This document shows positions 1 through 11,148 of a stretch of DNA of 64,000 nt, one piece after another (positions within the stretch are counted from its first letter, which is position 1; each line of letters begins with the position of its first letter). Origin of the DNA: Paracyclopina nana (lineage: Eukaryota; Arthropoda; Copepoda; Cyclopoida; Cyclopettidae); assembly GCA_019096065.1 (NCBI GenBank), contig JAGUCH010000008.1:6701001-6765000 (forward strand). The letters run 5' to 3'. The notes under the pieces were generated by a model. It ran no database searches, was not told where the DNA came from, and saw nothing but the letters and a program-made list of their open reading frames with translations. Made by a program: the position numbers and the translations under genes.

Positions 1-366
1 GAAGTCAAAGACTTCAAGCCCTGGAACTTGAAAAACTCAGCAATGGCTCTTGAAAGACTAGACGCTTTATTCGCTGATCAAAAAGGCAGCGACCCGGGAT
101 GAATCCCTCAATGACTGTCCAATCTGCAATAAAAATAGTCACAAATTATACCAATGCAGAACTTTCTTCTGTCTGCCAAAGACAAGTATGCAAAATGCAT
201 CGAAAAAGGAGTCTGCATGCAGTGCTTGGACTCTAAACACAGACATGTCTCTTGCAAAGCCAAAAAGTGTAAATGCGGCAACCCGCATCACAGCATAATG
301 CACAGAGCTTTTGACAAGAAAAAAGAAAACAAGTCTACTCAAGACTTAAATAAAAAACTAGAGTAA
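1..366 (+). pseudogene. Bel/Pao gag end with zinc-knuckle region, frameshifted
   Basis: This is the C-terminal end of a Bel/Pao-type gag region running in from outside the window. Reading from about 112, one frame gives a Cys-Pro-Ile-Cys, His, Cys cluster. The frame then shifts near 165 and continues to 366 with CMQCLDSKHRHVSC and CKCGNPHHSIMH, the Cys/His-rich pattern typical of Bel/Pao gag just before the protease. Such knuckles bind nucleic acid in the particle. The stop after KKLE and the frameshift mark it as decayed. The following ORF carries the protease, which fits the gag-pro-RT order. The assignment rests on motif pattern and gene order, not on a database match. Confidence 0.7.
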
Positions 367-526
367 CTCGAGTCAACACTCAACACTGTCCTGGAAAAAG
401 CAAGTTTTTTAGAACAGAGCCCCCAGACAGCGACTCAAACGTAGCATTAAATATGCCAAAAGAAGTTGCCATGCAAATGATCGAAATCAAAAGACAACTC
501 AAGCTACCAAAAAAGTCAGCACAAAA

Positions 527-1315
527 ATGCTTTTTAGAGTAGTTCCTGTCATTGTCACTAATGGCGACAAGCAAGTACATACAAATATGGTCCTCGATGA
601 AGCATCGAGTAATACTTTCATCAGCACTAGCCTCTTTAAAGCTCTGAACATTGCAGGACAAAAAGTCCAATACGATGTTTCAACTATAAATGACAAAGTG
701 CAAAGAATGAAAAGTTACAAATGCCAAATTAACATCAAGCCGACCCATGCAACAAAGCAAAACTTTGACATCAGCGCATATACATCTTACGGCATCAACA
801 AGCTCATAAAGTTGTCAAATTACGAGAAGCTGAAGCGAAAATTTCCGTTCATGAGAGACATAGACTTTCCAAAGCTACATAACGGCCCAGTTGAAATACT
901 GCTAGGGATTAACTATCCAGCCTTACATACAAGCTTTAAAGACTTGTCTTCCAGCGATCCAAACTCGCCCCTTGTAAGGGAAACAGTCTTTGGCTACACA
1001 GCCACTAATTCCAATCCGGATTCATCGTCAAAAGGCGAGACAACACTACTGACTAATGAAATCATACAAAATGAATGTCCAGAACTTAAGCAAATCATAT
1101 GCGCATTATTTGATGATGACAGTCAGGGACTAAAACTAGTAGAAAGCTCTGAATTCCTCACAGCTGATGAAATAAAAGCTAAAGAGATCATACAGAACTC
1201 CATCCACACTAATGCCAAAGGCAATAAAGAAATGGATTTTCCATGGTACTCATACCCCGATCCACCACCTCTTCCTAATAACTACTATCAAGTATATACC
1301 TTTGAAAAGAAATAA
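527..1315 (+). pseudogene. Bel/Pao retropepsin-like protease and linker
   Basis: This frame encodes an aspartic-protease-like domain of the Pao type. Residues 22-36 read MVLDEASSNTFIS, matching the Pao active-site layout (L-D-x-G-S-x-x-x-F-I) but with the usual Gly replaced by Ala. The N-terminal half (RVVPVIVTNGDKQVHTNMVLDE) has the alternating strands of a retropepsin, and ILLGINY further on fits the second conserved strand. A retroviral-type protease would cleave the polyprotein; the altered DEAS motif makes activity doubtful. The frame ends at a TAA at 1313. Because the same frame continues with RT-like sequence after this stop and a TGA at 1439, the stops look like later point mutations in a once continuous pol. 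Confidence 0.7.
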
Positions 1316-2213
1316 GAGGACAAACTTGGATCAGAAAACATGAAACAAGTAGACAAAGCCATTGATGACATGGTCAAGCATGGCGCTTTACGATTACTTC
1401 GAGACGATGAAGACAAGCTCGTAGGCTTCTACATACCTTGAGTAATGGTAGTCAAACTTGACAGACTGACAATGAAAGTCAGAGTCTGCATGGATGCAGC
1501 TAGGCCTTTTCAAAAAGACAAGGTCTCACTAAATTCTCAGGTCATGACTGGCCAAAAATTACAAGGAGACATCTGGTCTATCTGGCTACACTTCCAGATG
1601 GGCCTAAAAGGTTATATAGCAGACACTGAAAAGGTGTTTTTAAACGTACATCTTAGTGAAAAAGACAAAAAATTCCACAGACTCATTCACAGAGGCCAAG
1701 CTTATCAGTTTGAGTCCTGGGTCTTTGGAAATGCAGCCTCTCCTTATGCTGTTTTGTATACTATGAAGGAAATTTCAAAGGAGGGCAAATTACACCCCTT
1801 AACAGAATATGTATTCAACGAATGCCTCTACATGGACGATATTTTGATCAGCTGCAATGACACGAAAGATGCTCTTGCAGTCTATCAAGACATCAAAAAA
1901 GTCCACGCCAAGTCAAAAATGGTCTTAAAAGAGTGGGTCAGTAATGACAAAGAATTAATGGCTCAAGTAAACACAGAAGACTGGCATCCAACGTTTGACT
2001 TGCAGTCCAAAACTCCAGATGTCAAAGCTCTGGGCATCAAATGGATCTCAAGCAATGACACTATACAATTTCAAGCGTTGAAAACGAAGTTTAAAGAAGA
2101 AGACTTGAACCTGGTCACGAGGCGATATATCGCTTCAATAGTTGCACAAATATTTGACCCACATGACTTGCTTGCTCCATTCACACTTTGAGGTAGACTC
2201 ATAGCCCAAGAAG
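1316..2213 (+). pseudogene. Bel/Pao reverse transcriptase, N-terminal and palm parts
   Basis: This is the reverse transcriptase of the Pao element, in the same frame as the protease. From about 1330 the translation runs ENMKQVDKAIDDMVKHGALR and GFYIP, then a TGA at 1439, then VKLDRLTMKVRVCMDAARPF, matching the Pao RT entry motif. The catalytic YMDD box is encoded at 1829-1840 (CLYMDDILIS), so two of the catalytic aspartates are intact. The downstream palm and thumb follow (ALGIKWISSND, LLAPFTL). A third stop at 2189 and the insertion of a DNA transposon at 2214 disable it. The RT copies genomic RNA into DNA in cytoplasmic particles; this copy cannot do so. Confidence 0.85.
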
Positions 2214-3343
2214 GGTATACTGCCTAAAGGCACCAGGGGCAAAGGCATTATGATGAAAGGCTCCCTGATAAAAAGCGCGCTGATGAAAGGCATAATGGGC
2301 AAAGGCAACATTGGCTAATGGCACAAATCGTCAAAGGCAAGATGATCTATAATGTAAGGTGACCCCTTATCTCAGCTGTACTTCTACACTTCATCTGACT
2401 ATGCTATGGAAGGGCTTCTGACGAAAAAAGTAGAGTTCTATGAATCGTGAGTTTCACGAAAAAGCTGTCAGATGAGAGAAAATGCCATATTTAAGCAATT
2501 CTTGAAGTAAAAATTCCATGTCTGGTAAAGCTGATTAACAGGCTCCTCCCACTCGAGCACTAAAAAATTGGCGCTAAAATCTAAATTTGAATTTCCCGCT
2601 TTTTCATTGAAGCAAGCAGCATAAGCGCCACCGCACAAATGACGAAAGAACTAAAATAAGTTTAGTGAATTAACTTGCATACTTCCGTCTAGAATTGTCA
2701 TAGTGGATGGCCCTGGTCAAAGGCACATTTAAGCAATAAAAATTAATGCCACTTTACCACATTTGTTCCTTGTAATTATATGGATATGTTGCTGAGTCAC
2801 TCATAATGAATAGGTGGGGAAGATGAGCGTGTGCGTTATTACTATTGCGGAAAATCAGGGAAACTTTAGGCGGCAAAACAGTGCTTTTTTCCGCATTTTT
2901 GTATGTTTTTGTCAGTTGGACTTACTGCTGTGCAAGAGAATGTCTTCCTCAGAAGTTATTCCTGATCATGAATTTTTGATACTTTTTATAATGAACCAAG
3001 ATTCCTTAATCCCCATTTCCAAAGCATACATCAAATTGCATCAAATTCACCCGCAACTGAGAGCACTTAAAATAGTAAGCTTAAGCGCAAAAATCGAGAT
3101 CTTTCATACATTGACCAATCAAATATCATTTCCCAAAAACGTTGACGTAAATGCTAATTCTGCTGTCAGATTTTTTACAAACAGACAAATAAATTTGTGA
3201 TACCATTTCTTTTAGTGCCATTTTAATTAAGTTGCCTTTTATCAGTGTTGCTTTTGCCCACTATGCCTTTATGCAGCGTGCTTTTTATCAGGGAGCCTTT
3301 AATCGTGATGCCTTTGCCCCTGGTGCCTTTACCCAGTAGAGCC
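2214..3343. mobile_element. Non-autonomous Mutator-like element nested in Pao pol
   Basis: A 1,130-bp element interrupts the Pao RT/RNase H frame. The 9-bp sequence CCCAAGAAG occurs immediately before (2205-2213) and after (3344-3352) it, a target-site duplication of the size typical of Mutator-like elements. Removing the element and one duplicate restores the Pao frame (...IAQE then VWGF...), which independently fixes the borders. The arms are long inverted repeats of about 110-125 bp: 2214-2335 pairs with 3220-3343, both carrying AAAGGCACCAGGGGCAAAGG. Each arm reiterates a short AAAGGC phrase about every 15 bp. Inside is an unrecognised 128-codon ORF (2814-3200, +) with no transposase motif, so it is probably non-autonomous. 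Confidence 0.85.
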
Positions 3344-4488
3344 CCCAAGAAGTATGGGGCTTTAATGACACGCTAAAGCTTAACTGGGACGACAAACTGA
3401 TCGATTACGAGTCAAAAGATGATCGTATCAAACCAATCCTTGATGCATTCATGCAATTCACAAATGAAGCCACACGTATTGACCAAGATATGCCTCCATT
3501 CCGGAGAATCAAGTCATCCCAAGAGAACTTCATGCTTTTTGAGATGCTTCTTAAAAAGCTTACTGAGTAGCAGTTTACCTCCACATCATCTATACAGATG
3601 AACGCGGGGAACAAAGGGCTGAGGCCAACTTAATAACTGCTAAAAAGAAGCTCATATCATTCACTGGCCGATCAATTCCAAAAGCTGAACTGATGGGAGC
3701 AGTCTGCGCTGCTCAAATAGTGCCAAATGTTCTAAATAATCTAGCACTAATAAACTGCATTATAAGTGACGAAAACATCTTCTACTATCTAGATTCACAG
3801 TGCACTTTGCAGTGGATCAAATACTGCTCGAGAAGACTCGAGCAATTCATAGCTACAAGGCTTTCACTAATTAGAACCACAACAAATAAAAGTCAATGGA
3901 ACTATGTCAAAACTGACAAAAATCCAGCTGATAAAGGCACTCGCAGTCTTTCACTGGATGAATTCTTCAAGGACTCTAATAGCTGGTTCAAAGGTTATAA
4001 CCTAAACTCTCTAGACTACAGAATCGATGATGAGAACTTAAATGACATGCCAAATGACGAAAAAGACGAGTTAAGAAACTCTGTGGCTAGAATTTGTCTG
4101 TTCAGCCATCTAAAACTGCATAACTACCATCCATTGATGTCATTTGACAAAATCCGGAATCTATTAAAACTGGACACAAAATGGGCTGAAAAACAGCCTG
4201 CTGGCTTACACTCTTTTATGAACAAAAGACCTCTACTTTATACAAATGAATTTGTAAAACATCATTTCACAACTTTGGACAATCTACTAAAAAGTATGAG
4301 TCGACTATTACGTATTCGTAAAGTGCTAACTGAAAAAGCTCTAGCAAACCCTAGAAACCCAGCTCATACTCAGAAACTCCGAGAAGGCTTAAACCTAAAG
4401 GAAAAGCAATACGAAAACCAAGTTTTTTACAAAAAGAAACTTGCACTTTTTTCCTCATTAGAGAAGCTCAAAAAGAAGCATTTCTGAG
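3344..4488 (+). pseudogene. Bel/Pao RT connection, RNase H and integrase start
   Basis: The Pao pol resumes after the nested transposon with WGFNDTLKLNWDDKL, the Pao region after the RT palm. A stop and a frameshift lie around 3567-3600. The RNase H-like domain follows in another frame (from about 3590: ERGEQRAEANLITAKKKL, then PKAELMGAVCAAQ, FYYLDSQCTLQWI, ATRLSLIR and KNPADKGTRS), which matches the Pao RNase H order of conserved blocks including the Asp of YLDS and the NPAD motif. The 264-codon frame 3693-4487 then runs into the start of the integrase region and stops at 4488. RNase H removes template RNA during reverse transcription. The domain is recognisable but frameshifted. Confidence 0.8.
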
Positions 4489-4711
4489 TTCCAATTCTAA
4501 TCTAAAGAAAGAATTGGTCAGCTTTAAAGCTAGATTAGAGGTTGAAGGCATCATTAGAGCAGACTCTAGAATTGATGACTTCAGCACTATTTCAGGGCAA
4601 AGACTGCACAGCCAGCTTACAGATGCAAGCAAAACTTATATGAGAATCCCATGAACATGAGAACATAGAACAAAGCTGTCACTAACTGTGAGAAAAGCTT
4701 TTTTGAGATCA
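4489..4711 (+). pseudogene. Bel/Pao integrase N-terminal fragment, broken at the minisatellite
   Basis: After the stop at 4488 another frame continues the Pao integrase: SFKARLEVEGIIRADSRIDD corresponds to the conserved GLIRVGGR-like block, and EHRTKLSLTVRKAFLRSMY to the His-containing region before the zinc-binding cysteines. The homology ends at about 4711, where the 18-bp minisatellite begins. Roughly 50-60 residues (the C-x-x-C half of the zinc-binding domain up to the start of the catalytic core) are missing before the Pao resumes at 23362. The frame assignment is by eye, so the exact last Pao base is uncertain by a few bases. Confidence 0.6.
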
Positions 4712-4910
4712 ATGTACACAACGTGATTATTGCGCACAACGCGATCATTGTGCACAATGTGAACAATGCGATCATTGTGCACAACGCGACCATTGTGCAC
4801 AACGCGATCATTGTGCACAAGGCGATCATTGTGCACAACAGGATCATTGTGCACAACGCGATCATTGTGCACAACGTGATCATTGTGCAAAACGCGATCA
4901 TTGTGCACTA
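4712..4910. repeat. 18-bp minisatellite, short left array (inverted to the 21.9-23.4 kb array)
   Basis: About ten imperfect copies of an 18-bp unit, consensus GCGATCATTGTGCACAAC on the + strand. It is the reverse complement of the unit in the large array at 21927-23357. Each unit contains the perfect 10-bp palindrome TTGTGCACAA. Because the period is a multiple of three and the unit lacks stops in most frames, it is open in several frames and reads VHNDRV-like hexapeptides on the minus strand, where it fuses onto the end of the P-loop ORF. Confidence 0.9.
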
Positions 4911-4911
4911 C

Positions 4912-6450
4912 TTCAAAAAGAGCCTTAGGAGGGTCAATAGACTTGATGAAATTTTCAATTTTCTTCAAACAATCCATCTTAGTGGAATCGCCTTGAATGG
5001 AAATGCCTTTCAGCTTTTGACAATTGGCAGCTAGGATAGCTTGAAGGACACGAGGAATGGCAATTTTCCCATGGGTGAATTGATTTCTGAGCTCATCAGG
5101 AATCTTCATGGTGGCAAGAATCATGCATAAGGCAGTTGCATTTTCAGCAGCAATGCTTAAAATTCTTATAAACTGCCTGAAGAACTTATCCGAAAGTTCT
5201 GGGCAATGTTCTTGCACCAAAGTTTTGATTTCCCGCTTCACAGTGGGTACCTTCTCATCAAAAACTTTGAAGTCAGGGTTCAAGACAAAGTTACGGAAAA
5301 GAGGAGAAAACGTAAAGCTTTTTTCTGCAAAAACTCTACCAGCTTGCCTTCTCTCATCTTCATTGATAGCTGCATCACACTCCAGTAGGATGAAAAGTGA
5401 TTTGCTAAGGTGGCTTTCACTTTGTATCTTTTCAAGGAGAATTTCGCCTGGCCAAACTAGCATTAGACCAGTGAGAAAACGGTCATTGATCAGCCAGTTT
5501 TTGTTCACGTTGTTGGCGCCAACATTGTCCTCGAATACAGCATCTGACAATGGGCCATACTCTTTTTTGGCAGCAATGTCGGGAGGATCTTGGCTGATGA
5601 AGGGATGGCCAGATGAACAAAGTTGGATCTTGAGCAGTGCAATGGAGAGCACTTGGTTCTTCATTACTCCTGTGCTTCCGTTTGCAAACTTCTGATGTGG
5701 CATCAAACTTTGAATATGATTATTCAGGGATGTCTTTCCAGAGCCATTAGGACCTAAAATTTGATTTTATTATTTCTTCAACTTGAGATCAATAAAGTGT
5801 AGAATATACCTAACAGTTGGCAAGATGGCAATTTGATTCCATGTTGTGCAAAAGCCCTTTTGTTGGTTACACAATATGCCCATGCTAGGCAAGACAAACT
5901 AGCGCCAAAATTCTTGTCACCATGAAACTGCTTCAGTGCAGTTAAGGCGTCCATTGACAACTTAGAGCCATTTTTGTCGTCATCTGGAAAATTGGCCACA
6001 TCAAAAGTCAACAGACTTTTTTCACCAACATAGACAACATCAGCTTCATAATCCTTTGTTTGCTCCTTGGTTGACAAGACTTTGTCTGGATTGACAAAGT
6101 AAAATTCGTCTCCACTTTGTTGAGCAATGAAATGGCCAAGATGTGTGATGACTTCCACCTTTTGCTGCCTTCTTGGGTCGTCGTCATAGGCCTCCACATC
6201 TTTCAAAAGGTAGAGATTCAACTCCGCTTTTTTGGCCAATGAATGGTTTATCCAGAAATCCTTATTGCCGAAGCTTCGGAATTTGGATATAAACTCTTCA
6301 GTGGTTGTCAAATCGTCCATCACGAGCGGAAGGTGAACCTTTTTTTGGCCATCTAAATACTTGCTTACCAAGAATGAGTTTTTTTTAAAAAAAAACTTGA
6401 AAGCGGCCATCTTTCATGCGGATCTCATAGTTTTCTAAAGAATCCCCCAT
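4912..6450 (-). CDS. Two-exon P-loop NTPase-like gene of unknown function, frameshifted
   Basis: Exon 1 runs from an ATG at 6450 (MGDSLENYEIRMKDGRF...) to 5810, and exon 2 from 5753 to about 4912. The intron (5809-5754, 56 bp) begins GTATAT and ends TTTTAG. The exons join in phase, and the junction creates QLLGPNGSGKTSL, a textbook Walker A loop (GxxxxGKT). A run of 9 T then 8 A on the coding strand (6395-6379) puts the first 20 codons out of frame with the rest, so this copy has an indel or needs frameshifting. The product is about 490 residues before the minus-strand frame reads into the 18-bp minisatellite. I see no convincing Walker B or signature motif and do not recognise the family. 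A diverged ATPase or an endogenised viral structural protein with a chance P-loop are both possible. Confidence 0.5.
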
Positions 6451-8570
6451 TTTGAAAGTTGAAATTCTGGCGGCACCGACTGGACAAGTCTTAACTTGAA
6501 ATGTTGTTTTCAAATAAAGAAGGATCGAAAAAAACGTCAAACCTACCCTGGAATTATTAGTGTAAGCATGACAAAACATAAAACGCATAAATTTTAATAG
6601 TGTTGCTATTGGTACATAAAAAACATAAAATTCAGCAGTAAAATAAGTACTCGGATTCTTCCGGCATTACAGCCTTGGATTTTGCCGGCAAAACAGCCCA
6701 GCCTCAGGATTCGGCCGGCAAAACAGCCTTGGATTCGGCTGGCAAATCAGCCCAGCCTCGAAACCAAGCCACCCAGAGATAACGCAGAGGAGGCGCTCAC
6801 CTCACACGAGCCAAAGGCTCAAGGAGCCGCTTGGGATACCAGCAAGTGATGTCTACCGAAAAGTGTAGCTGTACTTTCTAAGGTTTGCAGACTGTTGACC
6901 AGGAGTGTCAAAGATATCAATAAAGCAGCTCATTGAACAATAAAACAATGGTTTTAGTTAAAAGACTTCATCTAAAGTTGGGCCTTAGAACCCAAGCTGT
7001 TCAATATGCCGCAGACTTGAAGCCTCAGCTCCAGAGTCTAGTCTTCGGATTTGGAAGTGCAGAGACGCTATAGAGCCCCAAGGGCCGACCAGGACTGTCG
7101 CACTTACAGTCAACGAGAAGACCACGTGGTAGACTATAGCAATAAAAGCTGTTCATCTAAAAGGAGGTTTAAGTCCAGCTAAGTGCAGAGTACTTATCTA
7201 GGCCTATAGCCTCGACCTTTCCAACCCCTTTCAAGACTCAAATGCAATGCAAAGTGCTAGGATATCTACATTTCCACATGATACAAAGTGCTCTGACATA
7301 CTTTCTTGTGATAGTACAATTCACTATGATGTGATTCACCATGATACATTTACCAATGATACAAAGTAAAAGTTCTGATAAAATATGTGCTTATAACTGT
7401 GAAGGCAAATCTGTGACACTCTGTTTTGTGGGTTTTGACTATTATCCCTTTTTCATGGAGCTGGACACATTCGTGTAACCCCATTATGGGCTTAACATGT
7501 AGCCTTAGCTCAAACTCTGGTCAGTTTGGCATCATATCCACGTGGTCACAGGAACTTTTGACTACTTTATTGCAGTAAGTTCGGCTAGTTAATCAGCTCT
7601 TTTTTCTGCATTGTTGGGCTCTATTGATGCCAAGGCGTTGTCGCCTACTTTTTGACGTATGATAATGACCTGCTAAATACTTTCTTGCCTGAGGTCGAGG
7701 TCAAGGACGAGGACGAGGTCGAGGTCAAGGTTGGCGATGACGATGCAAGAAAGGGACGAATTCAAGGGAGATATTTGGCCTGAGTGGCGGCGCAGCGGGC
7801 TGCAGGAGCTCTTACTTTTGCACTGACTCTAATAAAGGCCTGAAGGCCTAAGTCTGAGAAAATGACTTCTTGCTGCAATGGCGGACAAAACTATATTGAG
7901 CATATTCTTAGTAATTGAGACAAAAAGCTGAATAGTGTGCGATACAAGGTAGGTAGAGAGAGGTAGTGCTACGCAAAATAGAGGTGTGCATCAAGTAATT
8001 TACTAATTAACCAAAAATATCAAATCCAACTAATAATAAAATTTGAGAAATGGTAATTGGCAAAGTTGCAAAAATGTTGATTTTGAGGCACTTCCACTCA
8101 TAAAAAATCCTTGGATGAAGTTAAGTTTTTTTAGTTAGGCCTAGTTTTGAACTCTGGGACTTAGCTTTTGGGCAATGAGGCCATGGCAAATTATGGGTTG
8201 CTTACCTTTAGAAGTTCCTGGAAGCATTGTGGGTAGTAGTGTCTCACAACATCACATTTGAAAAGATGAATCACCTCAAATGGAAGTATAGCAGTTCATT
8301 GGCATCACATTTGAGTTGAGGTAACTGATGAGCACATTTGTTCATGTTGAGCACTAATTGAAAGCATCAATTAATGTTTAAAGACTGATGAATGAAAAGG
8401 TTATGTTACACAAGAAGAACACTAGCTTTTGCAAAGTCAGGCACTATCCTGTTCAACCTTGCATAGCAATTCCTTATAGCTTGGTCTTCATTTCAAAGCA
8501 AATGGTAGAATTTCGAGATTGCTTCAGCATATGTCATCCTTTCAGGCTTTGAAGTGTCACTGTCTTTATA
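6451..8570. other. Non-coding stretch with short imperfect repeats
   Basis: No convincing coding frame. At 6650-6760 a roughly 30-bp phrase recurs (GCCGGCAAAACAGCC with CTTGGATTC variants), giving three to four imperfect copies. At 7690-7735 there is a GAGGTCGAGGTCAAGG-type hexamer run. At 7260-7370 CATGATACAAAGT-like phrases recur in both orientations. The rest is unremarkable AT-rich sequence. Confidence 0.5.
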
Positions 8571-8645
8571 ATTACATAAGTGCTTCTCGAGCCATCCTTG
8601 GGATGCACGCTGCAGGCACACTGTTCTTTTCCAGCTGGATTTTTT

Positions 8646-9626
8646 TTATATTATTCCAAGAACTTCCTTCTTGGTACGAGTTTCTATGCTGAGATGAGGC
8701 CTCAAGAACAGGTTCGAGCTCAAAATTTCCCTCTTTCTTTCTTCGAACACTTTTGAAAGGCACTTGGTAACATGCACTCTATAAGTTTTTTTTGTTTTGT
8801 CATCTGTTCTTAAAAGTTTGGCATCAAGAAAGCCCCTTGAAATAACTTCACATTGAACTTCTGGACAAACCTGTTGCAGTTTCTTGCTAAGATTTTCTAT
8901 GTTGCTGTCATTTTCATCGAATTCTGTTTTTGGAAGTTTAATGATGTAGGTGCATCGATTTCGCATGTTGTTTTTCTTCTCTTTATTTTTCAAGTCATGA
9001 TGGAGGCCAAGTTGAATTCCTATTACATGACGGTGAGATTTAGTTTCAGAATTGAGTTCATGAATAATTTCTTGATGAGCATGTTGCTGAACAAATTCAC
9101 CGTCCCACATATAGGGATCTTCATCAGATGGCATTTCATTAGTCACTGATGCCTCCAATTGCTCCTCTTGATTTTGTATTAGCTTTGGCAAGTCAGTTGG
9201 CAAATTATCCAATGTTGGGTACATCTGAACCCTTGAGACGCTGGATTCAAGAGCATCTTTCACTCCAACACATTGACTCTTTTTATTTTGTGGGCTGAAA
9301 GTCTCTTCTTGGTAGTGACCACTCACATTTTGTTTCTTCCTGTGCTTGATTTTTTTTCTCTTCTTCTTGAAGCAATGCTTGACACAAGCATCAAGCTCTT
9401 TAAACCCCTGATGAGCCTGAGGCTGAGGATTAGCAAACTTTTCCAGAAAAGAAATCCTCTGATGGAGTGTTTCTAAGCTCCCAGACAAGACTTTTACTGT
9501 TTCTTGGAGCTTCAATTGCTCTTCTTTCAAAGCTTCTCTTTCAGCAGTAATTTGCTCAATTTTTTCAATTAGGCTTATGCTAGTTCTTTTACTAGTCTTG
9601 GATTTAGACTTCTTTCGTAAACCCAT
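8646..9626 (-). CDS. Coiled-coil, LINE ORF1-like protein
   Basis: A 326-codon frame on the minus strand starts MGLRKKSKSKTSKRTS. Residues about 18-65 form a strong heptad pattern (IEKIEQITAEREALKEEQLKL...LETLHQRISFLEKF), followed by a basic stretch (KHCFKKKRKKIKHRKKQN) and a C-terminal third with KTYRVHVTKCLSKVFEERKREILSS and LSIETRTKKE. Coiled coil, then an RNA-binding-like fold, then a basic tail is the layout of ORF1 proteins of some non-LTR retrotransposons, and the final Arg/Lys-rich helix resembles that group. No reverse transcriptase or endonuclease frame lies next to it, so it could be a 5' fragment or a host gene. The frame ends at 8646 while similar composition continues in another frame to 8572, hinting at a frameshift. 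The call is structural, not by homology. Confidence 0.4.
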   Translation of the reverse strand: MGLRKKSKSKTSKRTSISLIEKIEQITAEREALKEEQLKLQETVKVLSGSLETLHQRISFLEKFANPQPQAHQGFKELDACVKHCFKKKRKKIKHRKKQNVSGHYQEETFSPQNKKSQCVGVKDALESSVSRVQMYPTLDNLPTDLPKLIQNQEEQLEASVTNEMPSDEDPYMWDGEFVQQHAHQEIIHELNSETKSHRHVIGIQLGLHHDLKNKEKKNNMRNRCTYIIKLPKTEFDENDSNIENLSKKLQQVCPEVQCEVISRGFLDAKLLRTDDKTKKTYRVHVTKCLSKVFEERKREILSSNLFLRPHLSIETRTKKEVLGII

Positions 9627-10957
9627 TCTCCCACATTGATTATCACTTCAATGGAATCAAACTGAGTACCACAACAAAAAGCTTTATACTGAGGTTACGA
9701 TCCATCAAAATGGCATCATGATTGTAAAAGTGGGCGGAGCTGAGAAGAAGAGTTGACGCAAATGCTACATCCTATCCATTTTTCATAATTACCAGCAAAA
9801 TAAAAAAGATTTAAGTGTCCACAATGTGGACAGCAGGGAGTAATAAAAGTCCTTACCTTGACTGAAAGCGCTACATTGGCTAATATTCAAGTTAATTCAA
9901 TACCAAATTGCCATTGAAGCGAAGTTCAAAATGAACAATTATCTGTAGGCAATAAGTACAGCCAGTTTAGCACTATGAGCCATTCATCTCTAATTATTTA
10001 TGCATGGGCTTTAATCAAGGCCAATGCTGATTTGCTCAGTCGAATAGTAAATGCAGCCACTGAAAGGTTCAAACTATTTTTTCTTCTTTGAATCCTGGCC
10101 TCTCAAGGCCGTTTTGGCCTTTACCAAGCCCATATGGTCTTTGCAAGGCCAGCTAGGACAATGGAGGCTTTGCCAATATGTTGCATGGGCTTTAATCAAG
10201 GCCAATGCTGATTTGCTCAGCTCAGTTTGAGTTAACTTTACTCAAATTATGAGGTAAAGTCAAACTTTGGACTTATTGAGAGTTCGAAAGAGTGAAAGCT
10301 TATGGTACGAATTGTGTTATACTTATATTATATGTAATTGCTAATAAAACTCAAATTCTTTGAGTAAAAATGTCTGTTGCAGCTGAAAGTTTGAGTCAAC
10401 TCCCGTAGCAATTTATTACATATATCAAAACTTTGAGATCTGCACTTAGCATTGTTCATTCAATTAGCTGCAGATGTTCTCAGGCCAAAATTTTTTCAAT
10501 AACAGTTTTAGAAGATGATAGACACTGGTATAATTTAAATATAGCCATGTCTCAGGAAATGATGGGAAGGAATGTACCGGTTCAGCTTTCATAAATTGGT
10601 GATGATCTTAAGATACAGCTTCAAGATGTTTCATGGTCTCAGACCCCATTCAATCATAAGTTAAGGCTGCTCCTACATGGTCTTGAATATAAGGTGACCC
10701 ACTATCACATTTGTACTCCTGCACTTAGTCGGATGATTCCAAGCAGTACATTCAAAAGCAATGGCTTGGTAGAATGTCTCCAGAAAATCTGTCAGTTTTA
10801 TGAACAGAAAACTGAACAAACAATTGTGCAACCATGACTTCTATTTTTTTTTTGTTTTACTTAAGGGGAGAAAACAAATGAATTAATATGACTGAAAGCA
10901 GTTTTTCAGAGTATTTATAATTCAGTCTCAGTTTATTCATCTACACATGTATAATAG
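9627..10957. other. Non-coding, with one dispersed direct repeat
   Basis: No coding frame is supported. A segment of about 38 bp (GCATGGGCTTTAATCAAGGC and onward to TTTGCTCAG) occurs at 10003-10041 and again at 10183-10221 in the same orientation, with diverged sequence between. AT-rich otherwise. Confidence 0.5.
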
Positions 10958-11148
10958 TTATTTATTTCAAGCTGGGGCACGTAAAGTAGGGTCATTAAAT
11001 AGCTGAGCAAGGATTTTAAAATGGGAAAACTCGAAGTACAGCATTACTAGCTTGCGAGGGCTGTAATTGTACGAGTGTTTTTCCATTTTAAAATCCGAGA
11101 TCAGCTATTTAATGACCCGATTTTATGTGCCCCAGCTCGAAATATACA
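10958..11148. mobile_element. Foldback (palindromic) MITE-like element
   Basis: About 75 bp at 10958-11040 (TATTTCAAGCTGGGGCAC, GGGTCATTAAATAGCTGA, GGATTTTAAAATGG) are repeated in inverted orientation at 11075-11148. A short loop contains a smaller inverted repeat (GTACAGCATTAC / CTGTAATTGTAC). The whole could fold into one long hairpin. It has no coding capacity and no clear target duplication. Confidence 0.75.

Noticed and set aside
2814..3200. 128-codon ORF as a transposase
   Set aside because: No catalytic motif or zinc finger; length and composition compatible with chance.
4712..4910. CRISPR-like array
   Set aside because: Contiguous 18-bp units without spacers, in a eukaryotic context.
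4912..6450. Assigning the P-loop gene to a viral nucleoprotein family
   Set aside because: Only a general impression of similarity; no motif I can name supports it.
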